A stretch of DNA of 64,000 nt from Streptomyces toyocaensis (GTDB taxonomy: Bacteria; Actinomycetota; Actinomycetes; Streptomycetales; Streptomycetaceae). The position numbers were made by a program, and so were the translations under genes. Positions 51,332-60,250 of the stretch are shown here, in pieces (the first letter of the stretch is position 1; every line of letters starts with the position of its first letter). The notes below the pieces were generated by a model. It was not told the DNA's origin and made no database searches. It worked only from the letters and a program-made list of their open reading frames with translations. Location of the stretch: positions 101,170 through 165,169 of the forward strand of contig NZ_JFCB01000016.1 of NCBI RefSeq assembly GCF_000725125.1, given 5' to 3'.

Positions 51332-54300
51332 TCAGCCCTCGTCGGTCACGGCCGTGACCGAGGACGGCGACTGCTGGTCCGCGGCCACGGTCTTCTTCGA
51401 CGCCGCCTTCTTGGCCGTCGTCTTGGCGGCGGCCGCCTTGGTGGTCTTCGCCGCCTTCTTGGCCGTCGTCTTCTTGGCGGCGGTCTTCTTGGCCGTCGTC
51501 GTCTTCTTGGTGGCGGCCTTCTTCGCCGTGGCCTTCTTGGCCGCCTTGCGGGCGGTCTTCTTGGCCGGAGCGGCTTCACCCTCGCCGACGGGCTCCCCGG
51601 ACTCCTCCGCGGGCTCCGCGGACGGCCTCGGCTCCTCGGCGGGGGCCGACGGGACGACCACGACGGCCGTGTCCTCGGACGCGGTGGACGTGCTCGGCTT
51701 GCGCACCGCGCGGCGGCGCGGGCGGGCCGGGGCCTCGGGCTCCGCCGGGGCCGCCGCCTCCGCCGGGGCGGCTGTCCCGGCGGGGGCCTCCTCGGCCTTC
51801 GGCGTCTCCTCCGTCCTCGCGGTCTCCGCGACCGTCACCACCGCGGCCTCCGCTCCCGCCGGGGAACCGGCCGGCGCGGACACCTTGCGCGTGGCGCGGC
51901 GACGCGTGCGGCCCTTGGGGGCGGCCTCCTCGGCGGCCGGCTCCGGGACCACCGCGTCCTCCACGGCGGCGGGCTCGGCCAGCGCCTCGGCGGCCGTCTC
52001 CGGCTGCACCGGACGCGCGGCCTCCTCGGCGGCCGTGACGTCCTGCGCCGTCGGGGCCTCCGTCTCGGCGGCATCCCCGGCCCGCGCGGGCTCCTCGGCC
52101 CTCTGCCGGTCGGCCTTGGCGGCCTCCCGCTTCGGGGCGCCCGCGGGAGCGGACACCCGCCGGCTCGCCCGGCGCCGCGTACGCCCGCGGGTGGCCGCGG
52201 CCTCCGCCTCGGCGGCGCTGCTGTACAGCTCCTCGTCCGGAGTGAACTCCGGGGCCGGAAGCGCGGCCGGCTCGGCGGCCTCGGCGGCGACCTCGGCCAC
52301 CGACTCCGCCTCCGCCTCCTGCTCGGCCGTCTCGACGCCCTCGGCCGCCTCGTGCTCGTGCGGCTGCTCCGCCGCGCCGGCCCGCGCCCGCTTCCTGCGC
52401 TTGCCGCCACCGCCGGCGGCGGCCGGCTGGTCCAGGTGCACGATGACGCCGCGCCCGTTGCAGTGGACGCAGGTCTCCGAGAACGACTCCAGCAGGCCCT
52501 GGCCGACCCGCTTGCGGGTCATCTGCACCAGGCCGAGCGACGTGACCTCGGCGACCTGGTGCTTCGTACGGTCGCGGCCCAGGCACTCGAGCAGGCGCCG
52601 CAGCACCAGGTCCCGGTTGGACTCCAGCACCATGTCGATGAAGTCGATGACGATGATGCCGCCGAGGTCGCGCAGCCGCAGCTGACGCACGATCTCCTCG
52701 GCCGCCTCCAGGTTGTTCCTGGTGACCGTCTCCTCGAGGTTGCCGCCCTGACCGGTGAACTTGCCGGTGTTGACGTCGACGACCACCATCGCCTCGGTCC
52801 GGTCGATCACCAGCGAACCGCCGCTCGGCAGCCAGACCTTGCGGTCCAGCGCCTTGGCGAGCTGCTCGTCGATCCGGTACGTGGCGAAGACGTCGGTCTC
52901 GCTGGTCCACTTGGACAGCCGGCCGGCCAGGTCCGGCGCCACGTGGGAAACGTACCCGTGGATGGTCTCCCAGGCGTCGTCACCGCTGACGACGACCTTG
53001 GAGAAGTCCTCGTTGAAGATGTCCCGCACGACCCGGACGGTCATGTCCGGCTCGCCGTACAGCAGCGTCGGCGCGCTGCCGCCGTTCTTGGACTTCTTCT
53101 TGATCTCCTCCCACTGCGCCTGGAGCCGTTCGACGTCGCGGCGCAGCTCGTCCTCGCTCGCTCCCTCGGCGGCGGTGCGCACGATGACGCCCGCGTCCTC
53201 GGGGACGATCTTCTTGAGGATGGTCTTCAGCCGGGCCCGCTCGGTGTCGGGCAGCTTGCGGCTGATGCCGGTCATCGAGCCCTCGGGGACGTACACGAGG
53301 TAGCGGCCCGGGAGGGAGACCTGGCTGGTGAGGCGGGCGCCCTTGTGGCCGATCGGGTCCTTGGTCACCTGGACCAGGACCGGCTGGCCGGACTTCAGCG
53401 CGGACTCGATGCGGCGCGGGCCGCCCGACATGCCGAGCGCCTCGAAGTTCACCTCACCGGCGTAGAGCACGGCGTTGCGGCCCTTGCCGATGTCGATGAA
53501 GGCGGCCTCCATCGACGGCAGCACGTTCTGCACCTTGCCGAGGTAGACGTTGCCGACGTACGAGGTGGCCTGCTCCTTGTTGACGTAGTGCTCGACGAGC
53601 ACCCCGTCCTCCAGGACGCCGATCTGCGTACGGTCGCCGTACTGACGCACCACCATCACGCGCTCGACGGCCTCACGGCGGGCCAGGAACTCGGCCTCGG
53701 TGATGATCGGCACACGGCGGCGGCCCTGCTCGCGGCCCTCGCGGCGGCGCTGCTTCTTGGCCTCCAGACGCGTGGAGCCCTTGATGGACTGCACCTCGTC
53801 CGACGGCTCGGCGGCCTTGCGCGGCTCACGCACCTTGACGACGGTGCGCTCGGGGTCGTCGGTGGTGGGCTCGCCCTCGCCACCGCTGTCACCGGCCCGG
53901 CGACGGCGCCGACGACGGCGCCGGCTGCTGCTGGAACCGCCGGAGTCCTCGCGGTCCTCGGCGTCCTCCTCCGCCTGCTCGGCGGTGTCCTCGGCGTCCT
54001 GGGCGGCCTGCTCGGCGGCGACCTGCTCGGTGTCGGCGTCCTCGTCCCCGGACTCGCCGCCCTCACCGTCGGAGTCGGCGTTCTCACCACGCCGGCGGCG
54101 ACGGCCACCGCGGCGACGGCGGCGGCGCGAACCGGCGGACTCGTCCTCGGCGTCGGCGTCGGCGTCGGCCTGTTCCTCGGCCTCCTCCGCCTCGTCCTCG
54201 GCGGCGGCCTCGGCGGCCGGCGCGGCGGCCTCGGTCTCGTCACCCGCGCCCCGGCGACGACGCCGGCGGCGGGAGGCGGCGGGCTGCTCCTCCTGGAACT

Positions 54301-55489
54301 CTTCGGTCTCCTCCTCCGGCTCCACCGGTTCGGCGACCTCGGCCGCCGCCTCGGCGGCGGCCCGCTCCGGGGTCTGGAAGCGGGGCTCGGTGAACACCGG
54401 CGGCTGGAAGACGGCGACGGCCGGGCGCGCGGGGCGGCGCGGCGAGCCCTCCGTCTCCTCGGTCGCGGCGGCCCGTGCCGTACGCGCGGGCTCGGCGAAC
54501 CCGGCGGCCGCCTTGCGCACGACGCGGCGGCGGCGGCGCGGGGCGGCCTCCTCGGCGGGGGCCTGCCCGGCCTCGGCGGCGGGCGCCTCGACGGGGGTCT
54601 CCGTCTGCTTCTCGTTCTGCTTCTCGTTCTCGGTCACCGGGGCCTCCTCGGCGGTCGGGGCGGCCTGCGCGGTCTCCCCCGCGTCTCCCTCCGCCGTCCC
54701 GGCGGTCTCCGGCGTACCGGCGGGAGCCGATGCACGTCGCGAGGCGCGGCGACGGGTGCGGCGAGGAGCGGCGTCTTCGGTGATCTCCGGGGTTTCGGTG
54801 GCCTCGGTGGCTTCGGGGATTTCGGGGGCCTCAAGGGCTTCGGCGGCCGCGGGGGCCTCGGCCGGCTCCGTGGGTGAGGTCACCGTGCGCGTCGCGCGGC
54901 GACGGGTGCGGCGCGGGGCCGCGTCCTCGGTGGCCTCGTCGGCCTGGACGGCTGCCGCGGCCACGGGGACCTCAGGAGCCTCGGACGCGGCTTCGGCCGC
55001 CTCGGTGGTCACGGCCGCCTCGGTGGTCTCCGTCGGCGAGGTCACGCTGCGCGTCGCGCGACGGCGGGTGCGCCGGGGAGCGGCGTCCTCGGAGGAGTCG
55101 GCGCCGGCCGGCTCGGAAGCCGGGGTGGTCCCGGACACGGCCGGAGCCGCCGGTACGACGGTCTCGGCGGCCTCAGCGGACGCGGGCGCACCGGCGGGCG
55201 CGGCCGCGCGGCGCACCGCGCGGCGACGCCGGGGCGCGGGGGCCTCGGTCTCCGTCTTCGCCGCGGCGCTCTCCTCGTCCTGCGCGGGAGCGGCGGGCTC
55301 GGACGCCTGCGGGGTGTCGGCGGTCTCCGCGGCCGGTATGGCCGGCGCGACGGTCTCGGCCGTCGTCCCGGCCGTGGCGGCGGGCGGGCCCGCCGGGCGG
55401 GATGCGGCACGGCGCCGCCGCCTCGGCGGCAGGGTGTCGCTCGGGGTGTTCGGTTCGGAGCCCTCGGTGGGCTCGATCGGTTCGAGCAT
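51332..55489 (-). CDS. rne: Ribonuclease E/G family endoribonuclease with long flanking tails
   Basis: About 1385 aa from ATG 55487-55489. The catalytic core (about residues 590-1010) has an S1 domain (SYVGNVYLGKVQNVLPSMEA), the RNase H-like/DNase I-like part with metal aspartates in VVDVNTGKFTG and IIVIDFIDM, and the Zn-link ETCVHCNGRG. An approximately 580-residue N-terminal region and a 370-residue C-terminal region are disordered. They contain repeated basic units (RRTRRRATR-VTSPTE, RRASRRVSAPAG) between acidic Glu/Ala stretches and end in a histone-H1-like AKKTTAKKAAK tail. The core is internal, the arrangement of Streptomyces RNase ES. The tails likely bind RNA and PNPase. Confidence 0.94.
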   Translation of the reverse strand: MLEPIEPTEGSEPNTPSDTLPPRRRRRAASRPAGPPAATAGTTAETVAPAIPAAETADTPQASEPAAPAQDEESAAAKTETEAPAPRRRRAVRRAAAPAGAPASAEAAETVVPAAPAVSGTTPASEPAGADSSEDAAPRRTRRRATRSVTSPTETTEAAVTTEAAEAASEAPEVPVAAAAVQADEATEDAAPRRTRRRATRTVTSPTEPAEAPAAAEALEAPEIPEATEATETPEITEDAAPRRTRRRASRRASAPAGTPETAGTAEGDAGETAQAAPTAEEAPVTENEKQNEKQTETPVEAPAAEAGQAPAEEAAPRRRRRVVRKAAAGFAEPARTARAAATEETEGSPRRPARPAVAVFQPPVFTEPRFQTPERAAAEAAAEVAEPVEPEEETEEFQEEQPAASRRRRRRRGAGDETEAAAPAAEAAAEDEAEEAEEQADADADAEDESAGSRRRRRRGGRRRRRGENADSDGEGGESGDEDADTEQVAAEQAAQDAEDTAEQAEEDAEDREDSGGSSSSRRRRRRRRRAGDSGGEGEPTTDDPERTVVKVREPRKAAEPSDEVQSIKGSTRLEAKKQRRREGREQGRRRVPIITEAEFLARREAVERVMVVRQYGDRTQIGVLEDGVLVEHYVNKEQATSYVGNVYLGKVQNVLPSMEAAFIDIGKGRNAVLYAGEVNFEALGMSGGPRRIESALKSGQPVLVQVTKDPIGHKGARLTSQVSLPGRYLVYVPEGSMTGISRKLPDTERARLKTILKKIVPEDAGVIVRTAAEGASEDELRRDVERLQAQWEEIKKKSKNGGSAPTLLYGEPDMTVRVVRDIFNEDFSKVVVSGDDAWETIHGYVSHVAPDLAGRLSKWTSETDVFATYRIDEQLAKALDRKVWLPSGGSLVIDRTEAMVVVDVNTGKFTGQGGNLEETVTRNNLEAAEEIVRQLRLRDLGGIIVIDFIDMVLESNRDLVLRRLLECLGRDRTKHQVAEVTSLGLVQMTRKRVGQGLLESFSETCVHCNGRGVIVHLDQPAAAGGGGKRRKRARAGAAEQPHEHEAAEGVETAEQEAEAESVAEVAAEAAEPAALPAPEFTPDEELYSSAAEAEAAATRGRTRRRASRRVSAPAGAPKREAAKADRQRAEEPARAGDAAETEAPTAQDVTAAEEAARPVQPETAAEALAEPAAVEDAVVPEPAAEEAAPKGRTRRRATRKVSAPAGSPAGAEAAVVTVAETARTEETPKAEEAPAGTAAPAEAAAPAEPEAPARPRRRAVRKPSTSTASEDTAVVVVPSAPAEEPRPSAEPAEESGEPVGEGEAAPAKKTARKAAKKATAKKAATKKTTTAKKTAAKKTTAKKAAKTTKAAAAKTTAKKAASKKTVAADQQSPSSVTAVTDEG

Positions 55490-55750
55490 GCGGGCGTTTC
55501 TCCCGTCAGGCTCCCGGGCGCCGCACCTGGTCCGGCGATGCCGGTGACGTCCGCGGCTCGCGCGGTGCGCGGTTACCGCCGTCCGGGGCGCGGGCGCCGC
55601 ACGGGAGCTCTCTGTGTCCTGTCTCACCGGTTCCGTACGCCGAATGCGTACGGCCTGGCGAAAGTCTTCTGGTCGGTGCGCTGCCCGACCCAGGTGGCTC
55701 CCGAGTTCCTGGGCGGCGCTTACGACGTCCGTCCCTACGCGGGACCTTCC

Positions 55751-56527
55751 TTACGCCGGCGCCGTCGCGGCGGCAGTGGCGCCGGCCGGATGCGGCTCGG
55801 TCGCTGCTGCCTCGCGGTCGGGCGCGAGCGGGTCGGTCACCGTGCCGGTCTCTTCATCGAGCAGCCCCTGCGCCAGCCTGGTCACCGCTGCGGGGACCGG
55901 CGGCGCCAGGTCGGCCACGGCGCGGAGACCGGACAGGACGTCGTCGGGTCGTACGGCAGGCGTCACGTGCCGAACAACCAGCCGCAGTATCGCACAGGGC
56001 CGGTCGGTCGGCCTATCGGCCGGCGAGGAGTGCGTTTCCGCGCTCTCCAGGCCCACGACCGCGGAACGGGCGTCGAAGGTGCGGACGCCGTTCTTGGTCC
56101 GGCGCTGGACCTCGACGGCGGGGGCCGCGGTGAAGGCGTCCACCGCGCGGTGGGCGTCCTCGGGACCGACGCCGTCCAGCCGCAGCTCCCACACGGAGGC
56201 CGTGAGCCGGTCGGCGAGGCCGGACGTGCGGGCCTCGACCGCCTCGACGATGTCGAGCCCGGCGGGCATCGACTCGTCGAGAAGGGCCCGGAGCCGCTCG
56301 GGGTCGCGCGGCTCGGTGAGCGCGATCTCCAGGTACTCCGCCTCACTGCCCGTGCCGGTGGGTGCGGCATTGGCGTACGACACCTTCGGGTGCGGCGTGA
56401 ACCCCGCCGAGTACGCCATCGGCACCTCGGCGCGGCGCAACGCGCGCTCGAAGGCACGCTGGAAGTCACGGTGGCTGGTGAACCGGAGGCGGCCGCGCTT
56501 GGTGTAACGCAGTCGGATGCGCTGCAC
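55751..56527 (-). CDS. Radical SAM-associated DUF2344 (TIGR03936) protein
   Basis: 258 aa from GTG 56525-56527. The N-terminus QRIRLRYTKRGRLRFTSHRD is the family hallmark, followed by AEVPMAYSAGFTPHPKVSYA. Members normally sit beside, or are fused to, a B12-binding radical SAM protein (TIGR03960) and often near rne and the L21 operon. Here that partner is not adjacent; the next upstream gene is a short helical protein and several kilobases of apparently accessory genes follow. The biochemical role is unknown. Confidence 0.9.
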   Translation of the reverse strand: MQRIRLRYTKRGRLRFTSHRDFQRAFERALRRAEVPMAYSAGFTPHPKVSYANAAPTGTGSEAEYLEIALTEPRDPERLRALLDESMPAGLDIVEAVEARTSGLADRLTASVWELRLDGVGPEDAHRAVDAFTAAPAVEVQRRTKNGVRTFDARSAVVGLESAETHSSPADRPTDRPCAILRLVVRHVTPAVRPDDVLSGLRAVADLAPPVPAAVTRLAQGLLDEETGTVTDPLAPDREAAATEPHPAGATAAATAPA

Positions 56528-56575
56528 CGCGGGTGCGGGCGGCGGGCCTTCGGGCTGTCGCTTGCCCAGTGTTCT

Positions 56576-57100
56576 TCAGTCCTTCGTGAGAGCGGTCGTA
56601 CTGCTACCAAGAGTACGTGCCTCCGCGCCGGGAGGTTCCCGCCGGTGTGCGACCTGCGGTTTCAGCGGTGCGCCGAACAGCGTCCCGCGGACGTCGGCAC
56701 GGGTCTGCCGGACCGACGCGCGGGCGGCCTCGACGGCCGGCCGCAGTACGGCGTCACGCACCACGTACCCCGCGGGGACCAGCACACTCCGGTACACCCA
56801 CCGCACCGGTTCCACGAAGATCCACCGCAGGAGGGTTCCCAGGGCCCGCCCCGCCGGCGCCAGGACCCGGCGCCACACCGCGAGCGCGGGCAGCACCAGC
56901 AGGATCCGGGCGGTCCGGTACAGACCCGTGCCGATCAGAGCCAGGTCACGGCTCCGCCCAGCGGGACGAGCACGTACCGCCACAGCCCCACCGACGGCCA
57001 CACGAACACCGCACGCCCCACCCACAGCAACGCCCGCCCGGCCGGCCGGCCGGAACACCGTGTCGTTCAGGATCCGCCAGGCACCCCACGCCCGCGACAC
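56576..57100 (-). CDS. Short repetitive membrane-associated protein
   Basis: 174 aa from GTG 57098-57100. The sequence repeats units around V-L-x-P-A/V-G: TVFRPAGRAGVAV, RRVLAPAGRALGTLLRWIF, VEPVRWVYRSVLVPAGYVV. Longer streptomycete proteins with this repeat form amphipathic or membrane helices; this one looks like a short version that may have lost repeats, although it has intact start and stop. The C-terminal part is basic. Function unknown. Located just upstream of DUF2344 on the same strand, next to an AT-richer interval. Confidence 0.62.
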   Translation of the reverse strand: MSRAWGAWRILNDTVFRPAGRAGVAVGGACGVRVAVGGAVAVRARPAGRSRDLALIGTGLYRTARILLVLPALAVWRRVLAPAGRALGTLLRWIFVEPVRWVYRSVLVPAGYVVRDAVLRPAVEAARASVRQTRADVRGTLFGAPLKPQVAHRREPPGAEARTLGSSTTALTKD

Positions 57101-57314
57101 GACCCCTCATACGCTGAACGCCAGTCGCAAAAAAGGGAATTACTAGGCTTGTACAAAGCCATTTACCGCCCGGCCATTCACTCGTTCGCCACGCATCCAA
57201 GTGAAACGGCCGCCGTTAGTCGCTACATGAAGGCAAGCAGGTCAGGGCCACCCCAACTGCACGTTGAATCAACGCTGTTGAATACTTCCACCGGCCCGAT
57301 GAATCAATTCTGAC

Positions 57315-58130
57315 ATGAATGACGAACGCTATGACCCTCTCTGGTACAGCGCCGACGTCCCGGACCAGTTCAACGACGCGGGCACCGGACGGCACCGGGC
57401 CGGAGCCGTCTACGCGGAGCCCGTAGCACCGGCCGTCCCGCCCTGGGACCCGGCGATGGAAGGGGCCGTCCCGCCCTGGGACCCCGCCGAGGAACTGGCC
57501 TATCTGCTCCAGGAGGCCCGCAGCGAGGAGTACGGCAGAACCGTGCCGCCCCCGCGCGAGGAGGCCTCGGTCACCGCACCCCCCGCCGGCACCCCCATGG
57601 GCAACCTGCACGAGCTCACGGCCGAACTGCCACCCCTGCGGGCGGCCCCGCGCGGACACCGCAAACCCCCGCGCAAACGCCCCGACGCGCTGCGCGCCGC
57701 CAGTTATGTCATCGCCGCGATGGCAGCGGTCACCGTGTCGATGGTGAGCGTCTTCAGCGGCGTGGTCACCTACGAACCCCTGCTCCTCGTCACCACGGCG
57801 CACAGCAGCGGCACGTCGTCGGCCTGGTGGCCCATCCTGGTCTACGGCCCCTGGCTGGCGGGCTCGCTGTCCATCCTGCGCGCGGCACTCCACCAACGAC
57901 GCGCCCTGCACTCCTGGTTCGTCGTCCTGCTCTTCTCCTCCGTCGCGGTCCTGCTCTGCGTCGCCCAGGCCCCCCGCACCATCACCGACACGGCCGCCGC
58001 GGCCCTGCCGGGCGTCGCCGCACTGGCCTGCTTCCAGCAACTGGTCCGCCAGATCACCCTCACCCGTCCACCCCGCCGCACGGTCGCCCCCCGCCACCGC
58101 ATCCGCCCGTACGGCCGCGAGGTCCCGTAG
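57315..58130 (+). CDS. DUF2637-like four-TM membrane protein
   Basis: 271 aa. A hydrophilic N-terminus contains a tandem PPWDPAMEGAVPPWDPAEE repeat. Four membrane helices follow (AASYVIAAMAAVTVSMVSVF, WWPILVYGPWLAGSLSIL, WFVVLLFSSVAVLLCVAQA, TAAAALPGVAALACFQQLV). DUF2637 proteins are common in Streptomyces chromosomes and plasmids without known function. It follows a 214-base AT-richer intergenic region and is closed by a perfect 17-bp terminator, so it is monocistronic. Confidence 0.78.
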   Translation: MNDERYDPLWYSADVPDQFNDAGTGRHRAGAVYAEPVAPAVPPWDPAMEGAVPPWDPAEELAYLLQEARSEEYGRTVPPPREEASVTAPPAGTPMGNLHELTAELPPLRAAPRGHRKPPRKRPDALRAASYVIAAMAAVTVSMVSVFSGVVTYEPLLLVTTAHSSGTSSAWWPILVYGPWLAGSLSILRAALHQRRALHSWFVVLLFSSVAVLLCVAQAPRTITDTAAAALPGVAALACFQQLVRQITLTRPPRRTVAPRHRIRPYGREVP

Positions 58131-58145
58131 CACCCGGCCCGACCA

Positions 58146-58186
58146 CGGGAAAGCGGCCCCCGCCGTCGACGGGGGCCGCTTTCCCG
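58146..58186 (+). terminator. 17-bp hairpin terminator
   Basis: CGGGAAAGCGGCCCCCG at 58146-58162 pairs perfectly with 58170-58186 around 7 bases, starting 16 bases past the DUF2637-like gene. Confidence 0.88.
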
Positions 58187-58425
58187 CTCACCCGCCTCAG
58201 TACCGGGGCGGTCCGCCCGCTGGTGTCTGGCGCAAGATCCGGAAAGTCACTAGCATGCGCAGGATCCGGCCACAGCCGGGCCGGCCGGGCCGTCTTCCCC
58301 GAAGAGCGGGGGAGACTCGCCACTGGCCGGTCCCCGTCGGTCCCCCACAGCGATGCGTGGCCCACCCGGTCAAGCATCGTTGATCGCTCGGAGGGAAGTA
58401 GTCCACGCCGCGACAGGGAGATCCA

Positions 58426-60135
58426 GTGAAAGACGCCGGGCCGGTGCGAACTGCCGCATTCCGGGACAGCGAGGCCGACAGCGGCGCCTTCCAGGCCAGC
58501 GCGAGTATCGTGCAGGCGGGATTCTTCTCCTGGGAGATCGCCACGGGCGAGGTGAGCTGCGACCCCCTCACCCTCGCGCTGCACGACATGCCCGAGAACG
58601 GCCCATCGGACATCTCGAGCTTCCTGGCCGCGGTGCACGAGTCCGATCTGGCCGACGTGCGCGACGCCCTGGGCCAGATAGCGCAGTCCTGCGGCAACTA
58701 CCAGATCGAGTACCGCGTCACCTCCGCCGACGGCATGCACCGGTCCCTGGAAGCCCGGGGCCGCGTCCTGCCCGGCGCCGACGGGCTGCCGGCCCGCATG
58801 GTCGGTGTGGTCATGGACACCACGGCCGTCCACGAGCGCCACGAGGCGGAGAAGCGGCGGCTGTACGAGCGCGCCACCCGTGACCGCCGGATGCGGGAGC
58901 TGACCGCGGCCCTGGCCGCCGCGGTGACGGTCAAGGACATCATGGCCGCCGCCCAGGCAGGACTGCGCACCTTCGGAGCGGACGCACTGGCGGTGATCGC
59001 CCCGGAGGGAGACCGCCTGACCGTGGTGGCCTCGTGCGCGGACGACGAGCAGGGCGAGGGTCCCCCGCGCGTCCCCGACGCCACGGCCCGCACCCTCGTG
59101 GAGGAGTCACTCGACACCGGGGCGCCCGTCCTCATCGGCTCCACGGACGCACTGATCACCGACTTCCCGCACCTGGCACCGCTCGCGCCGCCGGCCCCGC
59201 AGGCGTGGGCGGCACTGCCGCTCACGGACTCGCGCGGCCGCGTCAGTTCCTGCCTCGTCAGTTTCCCCGAGCCGCAGGAGTTCCAGCCCGAGGAGCGGGC
59301 CATCCTGGTCGCCGCCATGGGACTGCTCGCCCAGTCACTGGAGCGAGCCGGCCTGTACGAGTCGGAACACGCGCTGGCCACCGAACTCCAGCGCGGCATG
59401 CTGCCGCGCGGGCCGCTCACGGCACCGGGCGTGACCATCGCCGCCCGCTACCAGGCCGCCACCTCCGGCATGTGGATCGGCGGCGACTGGTACGACGCCA
59501 TCAGCCTGCCCGACGGCGGCGTGGCACTGGTCATCGGAGACGTACAGGGACACAGCGTTCACGCCGCCTCCCTCATGGGGCGGCTGCGCACCGCCGTGCA
59601 CGCCTACGCGAACGAAGGACACCCGCCGGCAGCGGTCCTGGAGCGCACCAACCGCCTGCTGGCCGAACTGAACACCGACCCGGACCGGGCCCTGTTCGCC
59701 ACATGCTGCTACATCGCACTCGACCCCACCGACGGAACGCTCCGGGCGTGCCGAGCCGGGCATCCGGCCCCGGCGCTCATCGCCCCCGACGCGCCGCCGC
59801 GCCTCCTGGAGGTCCCGGGCGGCCTGCCCCTGGGGATCGACCGGGAGCAGCGGTACCCGACCACCCGCCTGCGCATCGCCCCGGGCAGCGTGCTCGCACT
59901 GACCACCGACGGTCTGCTCGAGGCGGTGAACAAGGACATCGACCAGGGCACCGAGAGGTTCCTCCAGGGCCTGGCGGGCGCTGCCACGGCGGACCTGGAG
60001 ACCGTGGTCGACGAACTCCTCGCCCACACGCAGAAGGCCCACGGCGTGGGTGACGACGTCGCTCTGCTCCTGGCCCGTCTGAACGGCCCGGACGCCACCG
60101 GGACCGCTGTCGAACGCCGTCCGCGGGCACGGTAA
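58426..60135 (+). CDS. PAS-GAF-SpoIIE PP2C phosphatase
   Basis: 569 aa from GTG 58426 (GGGAGAT upstream). Residues about 25-140 are PAS-like (VQAGFFSWEIATGEVSCDPL). Residues 160-320 are GAF (IMAAAQAGLRTFGADALAVI). Residues 330-555 are the SpoIIE-type phosphatase with ALATELQRGMLPRG, GGDWYDAISLPDGG, VIGDVQGHS, LTTDGLLEA and GDDVALLLARL. It lacks the HATPase domain found in the protein at 1234-3249. It probably dephosphorylates an anti-anti-sigma factor in response to a small-molecule or redox cue; the cue is not apparent. Confidence 0.9.
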   Translation: MKDAGPVRTAAFRDSEADSGAFQASASIVQAGFFSWEIATGEVSCDPLTLALHDMPENGPSDISSFLAAVHESDLADVRDALGQIAQSCGNYQIEYRVTSADGMHRSLEARGRVLPGADGLPARMVGVVMDTTAVHERHEAEKRRLYERATRDRRMRELTAALAAAVTVKDIMAAAQAGLRTFGADALAVIAPEGDRLTVVASCADDEQGEGPPRVPDATARTLVEESLDTGAPVLIGSTDALITDFPHLAPLAPPAPQAWAALPLTDSRGRVSSCLVSFPEPQEFQPEERAILVAAMGLLAQSLERAGLYESEHALATELQRGMLPRGPLTAPGVTIAARYQAATSGMWIGGDWYDAISLPDGGVALVIGDVQGHSVHAASLMGRLRTAVHAYANEGHPPAAVLERTNRLLAELNTDPDRALFATCCYIALDPTDGTLRACRAGHPAPALIAPDAPPRLLEVPGGLPLGIDREQRYPTTRLRIAPGSVLALTTDGLLEAVNKDIDQGTERFLQGLAGAATADLETVVDELLAHTQKAHGVGDDVALLLARLNGPDATGTAVERRPRAR

Positions 60136-60250
60136 TTTACGTCGACGGCTGGGACTGTCCGGTCATACTCCATACGCGCGCCCCACCATGCCGCACCGGC
60201 ACCGAACCGGGCGTCGCGCATGGCGGATTCACGGAGAAGCGAGCTGACGC

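Noticed and set aside
50456..54877. 1473-aa open frame on the plus strand across rne and the nucleotidyltransferase gene
   Set aside because: Antisense to two clear genes. Its Leu/Gly/Arg-rich low-complexity translation is the mirror of GC-biased codons and has no family motif.
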